64,000 bases of DNA from Prorocentrum cordatum (lineage: Eukaryota; Sar; Dinophyceae; Prorocentrales; Prorocentraceae). Each line of letters opens with the position of its first letter. Position 1 is the first letter of the stretch. Under the pieces are notes generated by a model. It was given only the letters and a program-made list of their open reading frames with translations. It was not told the origin of the DNA and searched no databases. A program made the position numbers and the translations under genes. The stretch is taken from contig CAUYUJ010001459.1 of assembly GCA_963575745.1 (NCBI GenBank), positions 145,573 through 209,572 on the forward strand, written 5' to 3'. Shown here piece after piece: positions 1 to 9,813 of the stretch.

Positions 1-17
1 ACCCTACGCAAGACTGG

Positions 18-335
18 GTGGACGCTCAGATCAACATGGCCACCGCCATTGACCTCGCCGAGAAGTGGCAGGCGCGGATCATGGCCGCCGAGAGCGACTG
101 GGTAGACGTCAGCGACGTCGACTTGGCTGAGTGTCCTGAGCGCGCAGGTCGGGGTCGAGGTCCTGTCTTCGCTGAGCGCAAGGCACCTGGCCCTGGTGAG
201 ATGGCTTTCCCGTGCTTGAGTCCAGAGGCGCTTGAGTGGAGGCTTTTGGCGCAGTGTTTCCAAGGCGTGAGCTCTGGGCAGCCGCCGCGCCGTCGCGTTG
301 CCGTTCTGCGGCTTGCTGACCAGGTGCAACGGTGA
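18..335 (+). pseudogene. LINE-A linker between endonuclease and RT
   Basis: The frame reads as the hydrophilic linker that precedes RT in dinoflagellate LINEs: an acidic Trp-containing helix-like stretch, a VFAERKAPGPG segment, then LSPEALEWRLLAQ. The family resemblance is from memory and the match is loose. It is supported mainly by position, since an RT segment follows in the same orientation. The frame closes at 335. The 336-930 stretch holds no conserved motif that I can place and is presumably more linker with frameshifts. Confidence 0.4.
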
Positions 336-930
336 GTTGCGCGCGGCGCATGCGCGCCCTGGGCCAACTGTAAAGTTGATCAGCAGACGGCAGCCCTTTG
401 GCTTGAGCTGCTCAATCTCGCGCAGCATTTGCAGATGAGCCCGTCGCCGCTTTGGCTGATGCGGCCGCCTCTAGGGCCGAGTATCCACGGGCAGGCCGAG
501 AAGAGCAAGCGCGAAGGTTGGCGGCCCTAGGTCCGCGAGCACAGCTTGGACGGAGGAGCTGCGCTTCATGCCGCCTCCGAGCCCCCCGCGCCGCGGCGTG
601 CCAGCTCTTTCAGTCGCTCCAGCGAGCAGCCCAGTGACGGGGGCAGCTCGGCGCATGCGTCTGTTTGCTTTTTGCAGCCTGTCACCATTCTGCAAGAAGT
701 AGACTTGTTGGACTTGTTGGAGGAGGAGCGATCTCACTGGTGGAGGGTTGGAGCGGAGGGGTCGCGAATTTCTTGGCCCGGCGACTTGGGCCTGAGCTCC
801 CGCGCCCCCGCCTGCAAGTTTAAAAGACTGTCTGCGGTCTTCCCCTCGTGCCTCAGGGCGCGGCTTTGCCCGGGCCACCCCAGGGCAACCTCTCGCTCTC
901 TCTGACGACAGCCTCGTCGTTCTGCTGGAT

Positions 931-1503
931 TTGATCGAAGACGTCGAACGAGCTGCGAGCTGGCCTTATCTCTGGACTAAGGTCGTGTTCCTCGCCGAGA
1001 GGGAAGGAGGATTGCGCCCGATTGCTTTAATGCGCATGCTTGCCAGGATCCAGGGAAGACCCAGGCGCCCCCTGATCAAGACCTGGCAAGAGTTCAATTC
1101 TAGGCCTTACCGGTGGTCCACGAGCGGGCGGAGCAGCGACGAGCTTGCGTGGATCCAAGCTGCTGGAGCCGAGTGGGCAGCCGCCAAGGGCTTCAGCTCA
1201 GGGCTAATTTTGTTGGGCTTGCAACAGGCGTTCGAGCACGTCAGGCATCTTGAGCTCTTCGTTGCTGCTCAGAGATCGGGTTTTCCGCTCCGCCGGTTGA
1301 AGCTTCTCGTCGAGCTCTATCGGTCCCCGAGGGTGTTTTCTCTGAACGATGCTCTGTCGCAGCCGTTGAATGCTTGCCGGGCGGTCCTGCCAGCGTGTCA
1401 TTTTGCCGCTGTCACGCTGCATTTTGTCCTTATGATGCCAGTAGATCGAGTGGGAATTATTTTTCCCAGGGTCGACTTGGGCATTGCAATTGGCGGTTTA
1501 TGA
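931..1503 (+). pseudogene. LINE-A reverse transcriptase N-terminal segment
   Basis: A 190-residue open segment begins with the RT fingers signature: hydrophobic strand VVFLAEREGG followed by LRPIALMRMLARI, equivalent to the KPGGG-x-RPI-x-LL-x-x-YR motif of LINE RTs. Around residue 105 the sequence ALQQAFEHV-like (GLQQAFEHVRHL) corresponds to motif A (D-x-x-x-AF-x-x-V), but the catalytic Asp is replaced, so the enzyme would be dead. Motifs B and C (x-x-DD) are not found in this frame. The segment ends in a stop at 1503. Confidence 0.7.
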
Positions 1504-1820
1504 TTGCATCGCATAGGGCGAGCAGTCGAGCTTGAGCACGATTTGAAGTAATGCCACCACCGCCTTGCACGCCGAACTCGAGCATATCGGTCTTGTCGCC
1601 CATCGTCGCAAGGGTCGCGTCGCCGCGCCAGGCAGGCCCCTGAGAGATCGGATCGCGCAGCGGGTCAAGTCTATCAAACTCAAAGGAGTTTCCAGTGCAA
1701 GAAACCTGGGGATTGCATGTGCATGCGCGCGCACAAGGTGACTCGTGCTGTTAGGAAGCGCCGAGCAGCAGCTCGGGCGCGTAAGTTGCGCAGTTTTGCC
1801 AAGGTTATAAAAAGCGTCAG

Positions 1821-2254
1821 GTGCACCGCGTGGTTTCTGCTGCTTGCTTGGCCTCCCTCGCGTATGGGGGCAGCGTGTGCGGTGGCAACAACGGCCAGTT
1901 GCGCGCGGCGCGCGCCATGCACGCGCGCGTGCAAGTGCATGGTCGGTCGATCACTCTGCTCTTGATACTTGCGGATGTCCCGCGCTGTGATCCTGCGTAT
2001 CGTCTGTGATCCTGTGGACCCGTTTTTTAGCTTTCGCCAGTGCTGTCTGGGACGTTTGGCTCCTTGCCAGCCTTCTCGAGCAGGGCGTCACTGATGCGTT
2101 TGTGCGAATCCAGCAGAGTGGCGAAGCCTGGGGTAGCGTTCTCGGCTTGTGCTGCCGCGGCTGGCTTCGACTGGTTTCACTCGTCGCTGGGGCGCATCTC
2201 AGCGAGGGAATTTTCCCTTCGCACCGTCGGGCTATGGTTGCAGAAAGTCATTGA
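1821..2254 (+). pseudogene. LINE-A post-RT region
   Basis: Two overlapping frames (1821-2009 and 2006-2254) together read as the region after RT in this LINE type: a YGGSVCGGNNGQLRAAR block, then GRSITLLLILAD, a DPAY motif, and a Trp-rich helix (LWTRFLAFASAVWDVW). I recognise this order from related dinoflagellate LINEs, not from a search. The frame change at about 2006 is a decay mutation. Nothing recognisable remains in 1504-1820 apart from a short basic stretch. Confidence 0.5.
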
Positions 2255-2442
2255 TGTTTGGCTATGGTCGAAGGCCGCTCAGACTGAACGAGACTATACC
2301 TGAGCTGCAAGACGGATGTCTATTTCAGCCTCTCGTTTCCCTCGTGCGAAGCAAGCGCCTTGTGCCCCCTGTGAAAAAATGATACCTCAAGAGTGTGGTT
2401 TCCGGGGCCCAATGGCCGCATCACAGGCAATGGAGTGCTGGC

Positions 2443-2520
2443 GTGGTCCCATCTCCTGAGTGCCAGGCGTGTCATCAGAATGCGTGCACCCTATGCCACA
2501 GACACACTGCGTGTGGGATG
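2443..2520 (+). pseudogene. LINE-A zinc-finger remnant
   Basis: The frame reads SPECQACHQNACTLCHRHTACG. This matches the Cys-x2-Cys ... His-Arg-x-x-x-Cys knuckle that LINEs of this group carry between RT and RNase H, comparable with the one near 61955 in LINE-D. The Cys and His residues are retained although the surrounding frame is broken. Confidence 0.5.
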
Positions 2521-2623
2521 CAGGAAGAGGTCATGGCAGCTTCCGCAATCCCAGCGTATCTAGGAGCGCTAGCGCGCAGCGGCCATCTCGCCCCTCACCA
2601 ACCTCTTTGCCGAGAGGCTTCTG

Positions 2624-3044
2624 GTGCCTGCTGCCGTGCTGCCTGCCTCCTCGAATCCCCCCGATAGATGGTTTGGCCGCGGTCCCGCAGAGATGTCGGG
2701 GTACATTTTCTTGGATGGCTCTTGGTGCGACCGGGGTCTCCCCGCGCGAGCAGGCCGCGGGGTGGGCCGTCGTCGCTGTCGAAATTCCCGTTTCGTTTAT
2801 TCTGGCGTGCTTTGCCGTGGCCGAAGGCACCGTTGTAGCAGCAACAAAGCCTGGGCCGAGATTTGGAGGCTCGCGTGGGCCGAAAATGAGGATCGGGGAG
2901 GGGTCCAGGCCAGCAATCTTGTCAAGGTGCCTGCGCACGCCTACGCAGGCTGCCGCGCAGGCTGGCAGAGTCTCGTCTTTCTGTCGCCAAGGCAACATCG
3001 AAGCTGATGACTGGGCCAAGTGGAGCATTGAGCGCCAGGATTGA
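2624..3044 (+). pseudogene. LINE-A RNase H domain, frameshifted
   Basis: RNase HI landmarks occur in order but in two frames. One frame gives FLDGSW (first catalytic Asp), then KAWAEIWRLAWAE and LVKVPAHAYAG (the His motif). The overlapping frame gives AAGWAVVAVE (strand 2) and QGNIEADDWAKW (last catalytic Asp). At least two indels separate them. The middle Glu/Asp motifs cannot be placed. A 3' region (3050-3600) follows with no conserved block I can name. Confidence 0.65.
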
Positions 3045-3617
3045 TGCATCCCTACGCGTTGCCAGGACTTCCAAGGCGAGAGCGCTCAGCGACTGTGCAG
3101 TATGGCGTGCCAGAGTCGGGCCGAGGCTGTGTGACCTAGACTCCGTGCATGTTCCTGCCAAGGCGAGGGCTCGCAAGGAGAAGCCTGTTCCCCCGCTTGA
3201 GGTCCTCCCCCATCCTCCCACGAGTACCCCCACAGCCCTCGCCAGTGCTGATCTTGCCTGTGCGCGAGTCGCTGCCACAGGCAGACAGCAGCATGTCGTG
3301 CGCCCCTTCCAGCTGCAAGGAGGAGAGTGGTGCGCGGCGCGTGCAGCGTGCGGGCTCGGGGAAGCCAAGACTTCGAGCAGCTTGCGGCAGCCTTCCTTGG
3401 GCCGCCAGCCCCTGCATCGCACGGATTCTGGGCGCTGCAGCACCTACCTCGCGCCCCTGCCAGGTTCAGTGCGGACAAGAGGCGGCGCTTGCTCAGGCGC
3501 CCTTTCGGCCCACCGACACCATCCGTGCTGGGGAGACGTCGTCCGCGGGCGCTGCGTCCTCGGCGCTGAAGGAGTCGACGGGCTAACCCGTTCAGTTTTT
3601 CGTCAGCAGGCACACCG

Positions 3618-3787
3618 CCCCTCGTGACGCGCGCTGCCCTTCGGCGGCGCCGCCGGCCTCTGGGTAGCACCCATGCGGCGGCGCAGGCGGCAGGCAGGCC
3701 GTCCCTCGCGACGAGTGCTGCCCTCGGTGGCGCCGCCCGCCCCTTGGTTGCCCAAGCGGTGGCGCAAGCGGCACGTCGCGCGGCAAA
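3618..3787. repeat. Two tandem 85-bp units
   Basis: A unit beginning CCCTCGTGACGCGCGCTGCC at 3618 recurs in diverged form at 3703 (CCCTCGCGACGAGTGCTGCC), offset 85 bp. Both continue through a GGCGCCGCC block and a GCGGTGGCGCAAGCGGCA-like end. The duplication sits between the 3' end of LINE-A and the AGG tract that forms the 3' tail side of LINE-B. Confidence 0.6.
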
Positions 3788-3810
3788 ACTCTTCGTTTCA
3801 AATTTGGTCG

Positions 3811-3900
3811 AGGAGGAGGAGGAAGAGGAGGAGGAGGAGGAGGAGGAGGAGGAGGAGGAGGAGGAGGAGGAGGAGGAGGAGGAGGAGGAGGAGGAGGAGG
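3811..3900. repeat. (AGG)n tract
   Basis: About 30 near-perfect AGG/GAG triplets on the plus strand. Read on the minus strand it is (CCT)n and lies about 70 bp downstream of the LINE-B stop codon, so it marks that element's 3' junction. Confidence 0.95.
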
Positions 3901-3970
3901 AACGAGGGAGGGGTGGTGGGCGCTGATTGGCGACGGCAGGTCACGGTGTGACAGAGCCGCCTGCGCGCCA

Positions 3971-4417
3971 TCATAGCTGCGCCTGCCACTCTTCCCACTC
4001 TGCCTCGGCGAGGGGGGCTGAGACCCCCGCCGGGGGATCGTCGACGTGAGCCTTCGGCGCCCTGCCCGCGCGCAGGTTCGCAAGGTGCCACGGCTGCTTG
4101 GGGCGGCCATTGCAACCGTCGCGGAGGCCTGCCAGGTGGCGTTGGGCGTGCTGGCCGCACCGCTGGCACCATACCCACGTCGACGTCTTCCATAGCGGGT
4201 GGCCGTTCTAGGAGGCGCCGGCCGTCGCGAACACCATGGGGAGGTTGGCGGCGACGTGCCCTCTACAGCATTCGTATTGCAGCACCTGCAACGGTGCGCG
4301 GCGGGGGCATTTCACGCACTCCCACCGACCACCTGGCCGACGCTGAACGTCGTGGGCCTGAGCTGGGTCGGGCACGAACTGGACTGGGCTGGCGAGACTT
4401 TGGCAACTCCTGCACAA
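3971..4417 (-). pseudogene. LINE-B C-terminal zinc-binding tail
   Basis: Minus-strand frame from 4417 reads WECVKCPRRAPLQVLQYECC, stops at 4208, and resumes in the following codons with PLWKTSTWVWCQRCGQHA and a later DGCNGRP before the final stop at 3971-3973. The W-x-C-x2-C ... C pairs are typical of the C-terminal zinc ribbons in this LINE group and recur in LINE-C (near 50250) and LINE-D (near 62905). The single internal stop (TAG at 4208) is presumably post-insertional decay. Confidence 0.55.
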
Positions 4418-5400
4418 CAGGCCATCGGGAGTGCTCGTCCAAGACCCGCGTGGTGATCTCCTTTTGGGAATTCAACACGTAGTGGATCTTCTCCGCCGCT
4501 GCGTTGCAGGCCTCGTCGATGTGCTGCAGCATGACGTTGGTGCCGCATTCATCTCCGCGGCCCGCTCGTTCGTCCGCCGCCTTGTTGGCCTGGGCGACGC
4601 GCCGCTGCTCGCAATCCAGCGACTCCATCACGGCCGCAGGGCGATGGGCCTTCACCTTGCGGAACTGCACGCCGTTGGGGCCCAGCCCGATGTCCCGCAG
4701 CCTCGCCCGTACCTGTCGCCACAAGTCTGCATTCGGGCGGCGTGAGGCGGTGCACCACCGCTCACCAGCGGCCACTCCATCAATGACGGACTGCCTGTCG
4801 ACGTGCAGGGCCATCGGCGCGTCGGCATGCACTAATGGGCGCTCGATGGCCTGCAGCTCGGCGCGGTCGATGTTCCGGTGCACGGGCAGGCTTTGAGGCA
4901 GCGGCCCCCGCGCAGCCACCTGAACGACGGCGCCCTCTCACCACCCACCAAACCACCCCAACCCAACCCGAAGGCCCCAACTTATCCTCGATTTCCAGTG
5001 GGGGGGGTCGTGGAACATCGAGAAAACACATATGGAACCCGTATCCCCCCCCAACCCGAAATTCGGGTCTTCGGGTTGGGTTGGGGTGGTCTGGTAGGTA
5101 GCCACCCTCGGGGTCCATCATCGCGGCTGCCTGGCCCCCTCGGCCGAACCACTTCCAGCGCCCCTTCAAGCTGCCATCGGTGCCGACGCCCCCCGTTCGG
5201 TAGCAGTCTTCCCCTTCCCAGTGCCCCTCGAGGACCCGGGCCTCGAGGGGCCGACGAAGACCTGGATGGGGGAGTGGTGCCCGGTCACAGCCAACGGTCG
5301 TTGCTGGTGGCCATCGCGCGCTGCCAACGAGGCGGGAGCGCCTCCCGACGGTGCCGCAAACCGGGGCAGCAGGCCCAGCGGTGCTTCGGCGTGCCAGCAA
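4263..5400 (-). pseudogene. LINE-B RNase H domain, split by a MITE
   Basis: Minus-strand frame shows the full RNase HI set: TDGSLKG (Asp), RNIDRAELQAIERPL (Glu), ALHVDRQSVIDGV (Asp), FRKVKAHRPA (His) and ANKAADERAGRG (Asp). All four acidic residues and the His are present. A 167-bp MITE plus a 5-bp duplication (172 bp in all) separates the first motif from the second. The flanking frames lie in register once those 172 bases are excluded (481 minus 172 is a multiple of 3), so the domain was intact when the MITE arrived. Confidence 0.85.
4938..5104 (+). mobile_element. MITE family A, copy 1 (in LINE-B RNase H)
   Basis: A 167-bp element with imperfect TIRs. The left end starts TCACCACCCACCAAACCACC and the right end, read inward on the other strand, starts TGGCTACCTACCAGACCACC; both continue CCAACCCAACCCGAAG. 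It is flanked by the 5-bp duplication CCCTC (4933-4937 and 5105-5109). The interior has no coding capacity. Other copies are at 13873, 43179 and 55350. The superfamily is unknown to me; a 5-bp target duplication does not fit Tc1/mariner, hAT, Mutator or PIF. Confidence 0.9.
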
Positions 5401-5650
5401 CCTCGCGCCCGTCAGCTAAGTGCAGCTGGCACCACGGCAGCGTCACGACTCATGCATGCCAAGCCCTGTTCTGCGTCCACGCCCAGGCAGAGACGCTCCG
5501 GGCAGCAGCAGACGCGCCCGCGCACCAACGGCGCTGCCAACGCCTGAACCACTTCTGGAGAGTCTCGGCGAACGGGGCGGGCGCAAGCGCACTGTCATCG
5601 GCGACCCGCGCCTCCCACTGCTGCAGCTCCGCGTCGAGCTCCGCCCTTGC

Positions 5651-6427
5651 CTAGACATCCCAGGAGTACACCACTCCCATGTCGATGATGTGACCCTCCC
5701 TGCTGACAATGGTGCGCCAGGACGGCCACGTCCACCCCAGGCGACGAGCAGCCAGCGCGCATGAGGAGGCTGGCCCCATCTGAGCTGACTGCGACTCGTC
5801 GTGCAGCAGCCGGATCTGCTGCCGTTTCCAGGCCTCCGACATGGTGGGAGACAGTCCTGGGTGGCCCCACACGTGCTCGGCCCAGGCTGCTATTGGCGCT
5901 GACGTAAGGGCGGGGCCAGGGTCCTCGCCGAAGCACGCCAACCTCAGCGTCGTCGAGCGGTGCCTCGAACGACCTGGCAGCGCTGCGTTCACCATGCTCC
6001 AGAGTTGTGCGACCTCCTGAGGAGTGAGGCCAATCGCCCTGTGCTCGTGGGTGGCCGCTGGCAGGAGGCCCCCCTTGGAGACCAGCAGAACCCTGGCCCC
6101 CCATCTCTTGGCCTTGACGACCAAGCGCCGGCGCTCAGCGAGCACTCGAACGCGACCAGCTCGTTGAGGGCGGTCGCGAGCCAGGCGCCGGCGAGACAGG
6201 CGGCGGCGCGCCATGGCAGCCTCCAGCCCGCGGCCTTTCCAGCCTTTCCTGTCAATACCAAGCTGGCTCGCCTGCTGCTCCATGTGGATGCCGAGCCTGG
6301 CGAGCCTCCTCCCTAGCGCGTGGCCCACCCGAGCGGAGGTGGCGAGGCCTACTGATTTTCCCGGCACCTCCCCCGGTCCACGCTGACCTCCAGTTGCAAC
6401 GTGGACTCCACGGTGCGCAAGAACCAC
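5651..6427 (-). pseudogene. LINE-B post-RT (thumb/connection) region
   Basis: A 258-residue minus-strand open segment. It carries a GKSVGLATSARVGHAL block and QASQLGIDRKGW, which resembles the 'LG-[IV]-D' strand that follows the RT motif E in this LINE group. After it come Arg-rich helices, an IGLTPQEVAQLWSMVN block and a Trp-containing AAWAEHVWGHP block. The frame ends at 5651. The transition to the RNase H frame (5400 downward) requires a frameshift in 5400-5650. Confidence 0.65.
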
Positions 6428-6668
6428 TGCGCGCCGTCGGCCATGTCGTCCACCACTTGCCAGGCGATGCCCCGGGCCCGCACGGTGATGTCATCCACGT
6501 ACTTCGCCAGGCCGATTTGCGGCCAGCGCGACGCCAGGGTGTCGCAGGGCTCGAGAAGACGAGGTGCAAGGCAGCAGTGGCGAACCGGCTGCCGGAGACT
6601 ATCGCGGAGATCACCTGGACCGTCCTGCTGTGCGCTCCCTCCACCGCGATAGTCCAGACAGCGGAGTA
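6349..6668 (-). pseudogene. LINE-B RT palm fragment with YVDD
   Basis: Minus-strand frames show motif B (IVSGSRFATAALHLVF) and, after a one-step frame change near 6560, motif C (GLAKYVDDITVRARG) with the catalytic Asp pair. Everything upstream of motif B is missing and replaced by a CCT tract on the sense strand, so this is the 5' truncation point. Confidence 0.8.
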
Positions 6669-6670
6669 GC

Positions 6671-6825
6671 TGGAGGGAGGAAGGGAGGGAGGGAGGGAGG
6701 GAGAGGGAGGAGGAGGAGGAGGAGGAACGAGGGAGGGAGAGGGAGGGAGGGAGGGAGGGAGAGGGAGGAGGAGGAGGAGGAGGAGGAGGAGGAGGAGGAG
6801 GAGGAGGAGAAGGAGGAGGAAGAAG
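6671..6825. repeat. (GGGA)n/(AGG)n tract at LINE-B 5' junction
   Basis: Starts as GGGA tetramers (6671-6710), passes through AGG triplets, repeats GGGA, then about 20 AGG triplets up to 6825. On the LINE-B sense strand this is TCC/TCCC immediately upstream of the truncated RT. Confidence 0.95.
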
Positions 6826-6938
6826 CCCAGGACGGGCCAGGAGCGAGCCCAGAACCGGCCCAGGAAAGGCCCAGGGCCCACCCAGAGCGGTCTGAAATCG
6901 GCCATGCTCGGGGGTCGCTGCCGGTCCAGTCGGTCTTC

Positions 6939-7132
6939 TCGGGCCGGGCGAAAGGGGGGGATTGGGAAAGGGGGGGTTACGAAATTTGCTGCATGCAGCT
7001 GGTTTCGGCCTCACCGAGGGGCCCATTCCTCGATACACAGCCGCCTCCGGCGCCGGGAGGCGCCGGGAAAATCAGCTACGCGAGCTGATTCTCAAACCCC
7101 CCCTTTGCTATCCCCCCTTTTGTCCGACCCGA
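6939..7132. mobile_element. TIR element family D, copy 1
   Basis: A 194-bp non-coding element. Left end TCGGGCCGGGCGAAAGGGGG and, on the other strand from the right end, TCGGGTCGGACAAAAGGGGG; TIRs extend about 38 bp. The 5-bp duplication TCTTC flanks it (6934-6938, 7133-7137). The interior holds short palindromes (TGCATGCA, CAGCTACGCGAGCTG). The second copy at 54422 has the same length, ends and 5-bp duplication size. Confidence 0.9.
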
Positions 7133-7178
7133 TCTTCGGTTGTGCTTCGACGATTCTCTCGAGGGCCCCCAAACGGTT

Positions 7179-7479
7179 CCAAGACCGTGCGGTGACGGAC
7201 CGCGCGGTGAGGTCTTTTGGTGTTTTGTTTTCATTGTTTTGCCGATCGGCGCGGGCCCCCCCCCCCATGGAGTAGATCTTGGCTGTTTTGGCGCCTGTTT
7301 CGAGCAGGCGGAGCCTCTCCCCCAGGGGCCGCACGGTCGCAAACAGTCGCACTGCGCAGAGGTCCAGAGCCAGACCCCCTCCTCCCCCTCCCCTTCCGCC
7401 CAATGTCGAAGCGCCGAATAAAAAAGCGCTCACTTGGGCTTTCGAGTTCACCGCGCGGTCCGTTACCACACGGTTTTGG
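7179..7479. mobile_element. TIR element family E, copy 1
   Basis: Terminal inverted repeats of 32 bp, one arm 7179-7210 starting CCAAGACCGTGCGGTGACGG, the other 7448-7479 (CCAAAACCGTGTGGTAACGG when inverted); three mismatches. The interior 7237-7413 is shared with 53769-53963 (TTTTGCCGATCGGCGCGGGC ... CGCCCAATGTCGAA). No coding capacity and no clear target duplication. It lies 47 bp from the family D copy. Confidence 0.75.
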
Positions 7480-8489
7480 GACCCCCGATCCTCAGGACGT
7501 GTGTTTTCACTTATGCCCCGTTTAGCTCCGCTGATCGCACGCGGCCCGTGTCGGTCCTCATTGCACGGCTTCCGTCGTGTTGACGGGTTTTTTGGACAGG
7601 GACACGTTGGCGCTAACACACGTTTTTTCGTCGGCGGCGAGGCAGGACTGCTGTCTGGGTGGACAGTACGTGGCCCGTCTAGGAGCACCTAACCGCTGCA
7701 GTAACCGATGTGCAAGGACCGCACCCGAAGGAGTTGAGTGCCACGTGGTGTCTGACTGGACATGACATGGCGGGTCCAGGGGCACCTCACCGGTGCACAA
7801 GCCTGTGTGAGCGGACTGCGGCAGAGAGTTGGCGCCAGCACATGTTCTGAGGATCATCGGGTGCCGCTGGCGTGGGCGGCCGTGCCAGGCAAGAGCTGCG
7901 GGAGGTCCGCGCCGATGTCTGGGATCGGAGCCGGAGGCCCTTGTCGGCGCCTGTGTCGCCACCCCCGACGCGCCGATCCAAGGCATCTGCGCGGGCCTCC
8001 AGAAGTTCAGGCTTATGTTTTGTTGGTCCCTCTGTCATCGACTGTGGGCCAGGGATCCCGGTCCCGCCCAGGAGCCTGGGGTTCTGCCACCGGGGGCTTA
8101 CCGACGGCCCCTAATTTTGAGCCGAGGTGTCCCGCCCTGAGCCAGTCTCCCTTTGTTGCTCCCCCAGACGGTGTCTGGGGAGTCGGCTTGCCAGCTCGAC
8201 GAGATCCTCTGGTGTCCGTAGTGTTAGTGTAGCTGACCCAATGGTCGGACGTTATTGTTGTGACCCGTGGACCTCCACGATTGTGGTTCCTTCCAGGCGC
8301 GCTCAGGCTACCACTCCTTCCCTCCTCCCTCCATCCGTCCTCTGTCTTAGCCTTCCACCTATTCCTGTCCTGTGTCATTTCCATTCAATGCATATTCTTA
8401 AGGTACTATAATCTAATATTAATTGGTACTCCCAGATGCTGCCACGAAACTTCTGAACACCTTGTTTTTCTCCTTCACGTTGTTCAGTT
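7480..8489. other. Unassigned intergenic DNA
   Basis: About 1 kb with no convincing gene. Open segments on both strands are short and lack motifs. The base composition falls toward balance after 8280. I see no repeat shared with the rest of the window. Confidence 0.5.
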
Positions 8490-9033
8490 ACAGCTCGTTG
8501 CTGAGAGTTCCGGTTCAGAACGTAAGCCATAATCGTATCAGGATGATGACAGCGTTCCGAGCAGTACGATCTGCATACTGGTGTAGACGTCGCCAGACAG
8601 TAACATCTAAGTCCAGAACGTGTTCGGCAACCTTCAGCTTTTTTATCTGGGACCTGCCCGACCGCGAATACGACTCATCTGTTTCCTCAGGTAGACGAGG
8701 CCATTGAACATGACTTGCACATTGCTTTGTCTGAGCGGCAGGCAGGGATAAGGCAGATCTTCCACTCAAATTCCAAACTGGAGCACACCGTAAACACGTC
8801 GATGGTACAGCACGGTGGATTAACCGAAATCTCGAGGCCCGTGTACTTGACGGACTGGATAGGAGATGCTGAACCGATCCCACCACAGTAGACGCCATGT
8901 ACGTTTTCTGTCCGAGTGTCATGGTCCAACTGCCCACGCGCATCGATCGAAATGCCAGTGATGTTCGATGCTCTGTCGTGTGGAATGGTCTCAGCAGCAG
9001 ACCAAATCCTAGACCAGGAAGAATACATATCGT
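8490..9033 (-). other. AT-richer unassigned segment, possible decayed gene
   Basis: Composition is clearly more AT-rich than the flanks. The minus strand has two overlapping open segments (8515-9099 and 8687-9154). One reads SIDARGQLDHDTRTENVHGV and several Cys further on. This looks more protein-like than the surrounding low-complexity frames, but I recognise no family. It could be an exon relic or chance. Confidence 0.2.
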
Positions 9034-9078
9034 GGAGGAGGAGGAGGAGGAGGAGGAGGAGGAGGAGGAGGAGGAGGA
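9034..9078. repeat. (AGG)n tract
   Basis: Fifteen AGG triplets ending in GGATATGTG. No LINE sequence is recognisable on either side. Confidence 0.95.
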
Positions 9079-9420
9079 TATGTGATGTTCGTGATTCACC
9101 TTGTCGTCGTTCTCGCCTGACCCGTCGTCTCGCTCCGCTCGCCGCGTTTAGCACAGCATGCCATGCCGGATGGCCCCCATCTTATAGCATGCCACCACCG
9201 CCACCTTTGTCCTCCGTCCGCTGTCCTCCGTCCGTGTTCTTCTCTGCTCCCTCCCTCCTTCCCTCCTCTCCCCACCCTCCACCCCTCCCTCCGCCGTCCT
9301 CGTTTCTCCTCCCCTCCCTTCCCTTGCTCCTCCCTCAGCCTCAACACTCTTTCCGATCTCCCTCTACCAGCTTCTCTTTTTCCTCCTCCTTCGTTCCCCC
9401 CCCCCCTCTCGTCGGAATCG

Positions 9421-9546
9421 GAGCAGCTGGGAGCGCGACAGGTGAACTGCAGCGGCTTCGAAGGGCTCTTCGACTTCCTGTACCTCCCCTACGACCTGAA
9501 GAAGGCCAGTCGCTCCGCAGCTGCAGCACGCGCGCGCCGCCACAGG
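9421..9546 (+). other. Possible exon of a Mei2-like RRM protein
   Basis: After 200 bp of pyrimidine-rich DNA and an AG at 9442, the frame reads VNCSGFEGLFDFLYLPYDLKK. This resembles the start of the C-terminal RRM of Mei2-like RNA-binding proteins, where a YDFxYLPxDF core follows a Gly-Phe-x-Gly turn. The part that should follow (GYAFVN) is absent; an AAG-GC at about 9499 could be a GC-type splice donor, which dinoflagellates use. A relic or an isolated exon are both possible. The pyrimidine tract plus AG supports a splice acceptor; no partner exon is seen. Confidence 0.4.
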
Positions 9547-9636
9547 TCGGGCCCGAGTGCAGAGGCACGCGCGCAGCCATCATGCTGGGAACTCTCTGGT
9601 GGTGCCGTCCACCCTCCCTCCGCCGGGCGGCGCCTG

Positions 9637-9813
9637 CAGTGGAGACCCCTGCCAAGAAACGCCCCGCTTGCCTCCAGGGCGCCCTGGGTGTCTTGGGTTT
9701 CGATGGTCTTGCCGTGGCAAGAGCGACGCTCCTGCAGCAAAGCTCAATGGACCTCCTGGGGTCTCGGGGTTGCGTTTCTTGTGGGAGGTCTTCTTGTGGA
9801 CTGGCCTCCGCTG
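9637..9813. mobile_element. MITE family G, copy 1 (CAGTGGAG ends)
   Basis: Left end CAGTGGAGACCCCTGCCAAG, right end inverted CAGCGGAGGCCAGTCCACAA, so TIRs of about 26 bp with mismatches that both contain CAAGAAACG/C. The right flank is TA; the left is TG, presumably a mutated TA. The interior shares GGGTTTCGATGGT and CCTGGGGTCTC with the copy at 38679. CAGT ends with TA flanks fit Tc1/mariner-type MITEs. Confidence 0.75.

Larger units (their letters stand above)
1..3600 (+). mobile_element. LINE-A, decayed non-LTR retrotransposon (5' end outside window)
   Basis: A run of retrotransposon domains in the expected order, all on the plus strand but scattered over several frames with stops: linker, reverse transcriptase, post-RT region, zinc finger, RNase H. 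Frames change every few hundred bases, so it is not functional. The 5' part lies before the window. The 3' limit is approximate: recognisable sequence fades after about 3050 and an 85-bp duplication begins at 3618. The sub-parts are listed separately. Identification rests on motif order, not on a database search. Confidence 0.75.
3905..6668 (-). mobile_element. LINE-B, 5'-truncated non-LTR retrotransposon
   Basis: On the minus strand the element starts within the RT palm (motif B), then motif C, post-RT region, RNase H and C-terminal zinc fingers, ending with a stop at 3971-3973. Decay is light: a frameshift between RT motifs B and C, another near 5600, another near 4263-4400, one stop at 4208, and one MITE insertion (4938-5104). 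Both ends abut TCC-type microsatellite on the sense strand (6671-6825 upstream, 3811-3900 downstream). I infer insertion into, or priming on, a TCC tract, with 5' truncation during reverse transcription. Confidence 0.8.
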
